A DNA stretch of 15,367 nucleotides from DASSJT01 sp035691065. Lineage in GTDB: Bacteria > Actinomycetota > Actinomycetes > Actinomycetales > Dermatophilaceae. This document shows, in pieces, positions 14,125 through 15,367 of this stretch. The DNA is taken from contig DASSJT010000091.1 of assembly GCA_035691065.1 (NCBI GenBank), positions 1 through 15,367 on the forward strand, written 5' to 3'. The first letter of the stretch is position 1. Each line of letters starts with the position of its first letter. Under the pieces are notes generated by a model. The model was not told the origin of the DNA. It did not search any database and saw only the letters and a program-made list of their open reading frames with translations. The translations under genes and the position numbers were made by a program.

Positions 14125-14649
14125 GTGACGAAAGTCCGTGCCGTGGCGACCAGCATCGCGTGGTTCCTTGTGGCCGGCGGGTGCGGCGCGGTGCTGGTGC
14201 CATGGTGGCTCACCGGATGGCGGGTCCGGCACCCCCTGCCCTGGCCTCCCGGTGTTCAGGTAGTCGGGGCGCTCTTGGTCGTCGCGGGCCTGCTGACAAC
14301 GATGCTCGTCTTTGCTGAGTTCGTGCGCGCCGGTGGCACGCCGGTGCCCGGGGCGATGACCGAGCGGCTCGTCGTGACGGGCATGAACCGATACGTCCGC
14401 AACCCGATCTATCTCGGTGCGCTGGCGATCTTCCTCGGCGAAGCGCTCGTGCTTGGCCGGGCCTCCCTGCTCGTGTACGCCGCTCTAGCCTGGGCGGCTA
14501 CGGCCGCCTTCGTGCACTGGTACGAAGAACCCGCTCTGCTTCGTCGCTTCGGCGCGGACTATGAAACGTACCGGCGCCAAGTCCACGCCTGGATACCACG
14601 ACTCAGTCCCTGGTCACCCGACCGCCCAGGCAACAATCGGACTCCATGA
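14125..14649 (+). CDS. Isoprenylcysteine carboxyl methyltransferase-like membrane protein
   Basis: This is a 174-residue integral membrane protein of the ICMT/PEMT-like methyltransferase group. Hydrophobic segments are seen at about 8-30 (SIAWFLVAGGCGAVLVPWW), 43-67 and 95-135. The family hallmarks are in the second half: NRYVRNPIYLGALAIFLGEA, then HWYEEPALLRRFGADYETYR, and RQVHAWIPRL near the end. These form the S-adenosylmethionine site in characterised relatives. The substrate in bacteria is generally unknown. The GTG start at 14125 has GGAGG at 14108-14112, slightly far at 12 bases. Its TGA overlaps an ATG at 14646 (ATGA) that opens an 82-codon frame. It may be co-transcribed with the reductase-like gene 51 bases upstream. 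Confidence 0.83.
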   Translation: MTKVRAVATSIAWFLVAGGCGAVLVPWWLTGWRVRHPLPWPPGVQVVGALLVVAGLLTTMLVFAEFVRAGGTPVPGAMTERLVVTGMNRYVRNPIYLGALAIFLGEALVLGRASLLVYAALAWAATAAFVHWYEEPALLRRFGADYETYRRQVHAWIPRLSPWSPDRPGNNRTP

Positions 14650-14894
14650 CCACTCGCCCGGCCGGGCTGGCCGCAACCTGCCTGCCCCGGGCTGGGGCAG
14701 GCTCCCCATCGTCGGCGGTTTGCCGGCAGTCGGCGGTTTGCCGGCAGCCCGCGGAGGTGCCGGGGCATGTCCTGAAGGAACTGGTGGGTCGCGAGGTCGG
14801 AAACGCGATGGGGATCTCGGAGTCACGGCTCCGCGAGCTCTGCCGGGGTTGGAGCCCACGTTGCCTGGTTCTCCCCGAAACCACGCACCCATGA
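14646..14894 (+). CDS. Doubtful small ORF coupled to the methyltransferase-like gene
   Basis: This is an 82-codon frame whose ATG overlaps the preceding TGA (ATGA) but has no ribosome site of its own. It contains the 18-base tandem duplication, which encodes SAVCRQ twice. A later stretch, VGREVGNAMGISESRLREL, has a helix-turn-helix flavour but is too short to claim as a domain. It ends 26 bases before the aminotransferase start. It could be a decayed regulator fragment or simply open by chance; I would not name a function. Confidence 0.2.
   Translation: MTTRPAGLAATCLPRAGAGSPSSAVCRQSAVCRQPAEVPGHVLKELVGREVGNAMGISESRLRELCRGWSPRCLVLPETTHP
14712..14747. repeat. 18-base tandem duplication
   Basis: TCGGCGGTTTGCCGGCAG at 14712-14729 is repeated exactly and head-to-tail at 14730-14747. 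The unit length is a multiple of three, so the surrounding frame stays open. It lies about 175 bases before the aminotransferase start and could be a pair of regulator sites or a replication-slippage product. Confidence 0.75.
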
Positions 14895-14920
14895 TGGAAC
14901 GGAGTCGAGAGGTGCAACCC

Positions 14921-15367
14921 ATGGATCCCGTACGCCAGCCCTACGAGAGCCGACGAGCGACGGAGCAGGCCTACGCCGACCACGTCAACAAGGGCAAGGT
15001 CAGGATGTACCGGAGCCTCGGTCTGGAGCTGGTCATGGGCGAGCGCCGCGGGAGCGGGTTCGCCGACGCTTTCGACCCGCAGCCCTGGACCGACGGGCAT
15101 CCGCCGTACTTCAACTGCCACTGCAACGGCGGCGTTTTCAACCTCGGTCACCGGCACGAGGCGGTGGTCGCAGCAGTCCGGCGCGGACTCGAACACCTGG
15201 ACGTCGGCAACCACCACCTCGTCTCTGGCTGGCGGGCGGCCTTCGCAGAACGGCTCTCCGCCACGACCGGCGGGAGCCTGCCGGGCGTGGTGTTCGGCGT
15301 GTCCGGCGGGGAAGCCGTCGACCTGGCCATCAAGGTGGCCAGGGCGCACACCGGACGCCAGGGGGTG
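14921..15367 (+). CDS. Class III aminotransferase, N-terminal part (runs off window)
   Basis: The first 149 codons of a pyridoxal-phosphate-dependent class III (omega/ornithine-type) aminotransferase. An N-terminal helix region with KVRMYRSLGLELVMGERRG is followed by the family's substrate-site loop NCHCNGGVFNLGHRHEAVVA and then DVGNHHLVSGWRAAFAERL. VVFGVSGGEAVDLAIKVAR corresponds to the 'f.nSGsEA.e.AlKlAR' phosphate-binding segment, with Gly in place of the second Ser. The PLP lysine lies beyond the window. The ATG at 14921 has AGAGGTG at 14908-14914; the in-frame ATGs at 14891 and 14894 have no ribosome site. The substrate cannot be told from this part. Confidence 0.85.
   Translation, partial: MDPVRQPYESRRATEQAYADHVNKGKVRMYRSLGLELVMGERRGSGFADAFDPQPWTDGHPPYFNCHCNGGVFNLGHRHEAVVAAVRRGLEHLDVGNHHLVSGWRAAFAERLSATTGGSLPGVVFGVSGGEAVDLAIKVARAHTGRQGV

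Noticed and set aside
13294..14232. 312-residue minus-strand frame over the DHFR-family gene
   Set aside because: It is a shadow of a well-recognised plus-strand gene and has no ribosome site or domain.
14603..15349. 248-residue minus-strand frame over the aminotransferase
   Set aside because: The plus strand encodes an evident class III aminotransferase; the minus frame has no recognisable domain.
1..15367. CRISPR array, tRNA, rRNA or a complete insertion sequence
   Set aside because: I saw no regularly spaced repeats, no cloverleaf with a T-arm consensus, no rRNA core sequence, and no transposase with terminal inverted repeats.

Overview
The window is high-GC DNA with frequent GTG starts, short Shine-Dalgarno sites and ATGA/GTGA gene junctions. 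It reads as a chromosomal segment of a soil-type actinobacterium (Actinomycetota). The genus cannot be told from the sequence alone.

Left part (1-4061). It opens with the C-terminal end of a large serine recombinase (2-661), followed by a 410-base gene-free stretch carrying an 18-base imperfect direct repeat, a reasonable place to look for an attachment site. Next come two divergent membrane-protein genes of unknown function (1072-1656 minus, 2354-3490 plus) separated by about 700 bases with no convincing gene. A small NTF2-like/SnoaL-type protein follows (3663-4061 minus).

Decay zone (4218-5428). A protein of an unnamed actinobacterial family is broken by at least three frameshifts (4218-5045). 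Directly after it lies the last ~106 residues of a drug-efflux type MFS transporter, cut off at the 5' side (5108-5428). A short intact antibiotic-biosynthesis-monooxygenase-like gene (5622-5924) lies between this zone and the main operon.

Core (6292-13096). This is a six-gene, tightly coupled operon for aerobic carbon monoxide dehydrogenase. coxM (FAD subunit), coxS (two [2Fe-2S] clusters) and coxL (molybdenum subunit) are in the M-S-L order of form I enzymes. CoxL carries the form I active-site signature AYxCSFR (here AYACSFR, Cys371). They are followed by coxF (XdhC/CoxI-type cofactor maturation protein, here with a C-terminal YHS domain), coxD (MoxR-type AAA+ ATPase) and coxE (von Willebrand A protein). 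MSL form the CO-oxidising enzyme that feeds electrons to the respiratory chain; D, E and F are the expected maturation set for the Cu-S-Mo active site. No coxG membrane-anchor gene is seen. A long imperfect hairpin 44 bases after coxE probably closes the transcript.

Right part (13442-15367). A 24-codon leader ORF with a strong ribosome site overlaps the start of a dihydrofolate-reductase-family gene. An isoprenylcysteine-methyltransferase-like membrane protein follows, then a short region with an 18-base tandem duplication, and the first 149 codons of a class III aminotransferase that runs off the window.

The operon itself is a known system. The less ordinary parts are the YHS fusion on CoxF, the leader ORF at 13442, the structured DNA after coxE, and the concentration of broken genes upstream.
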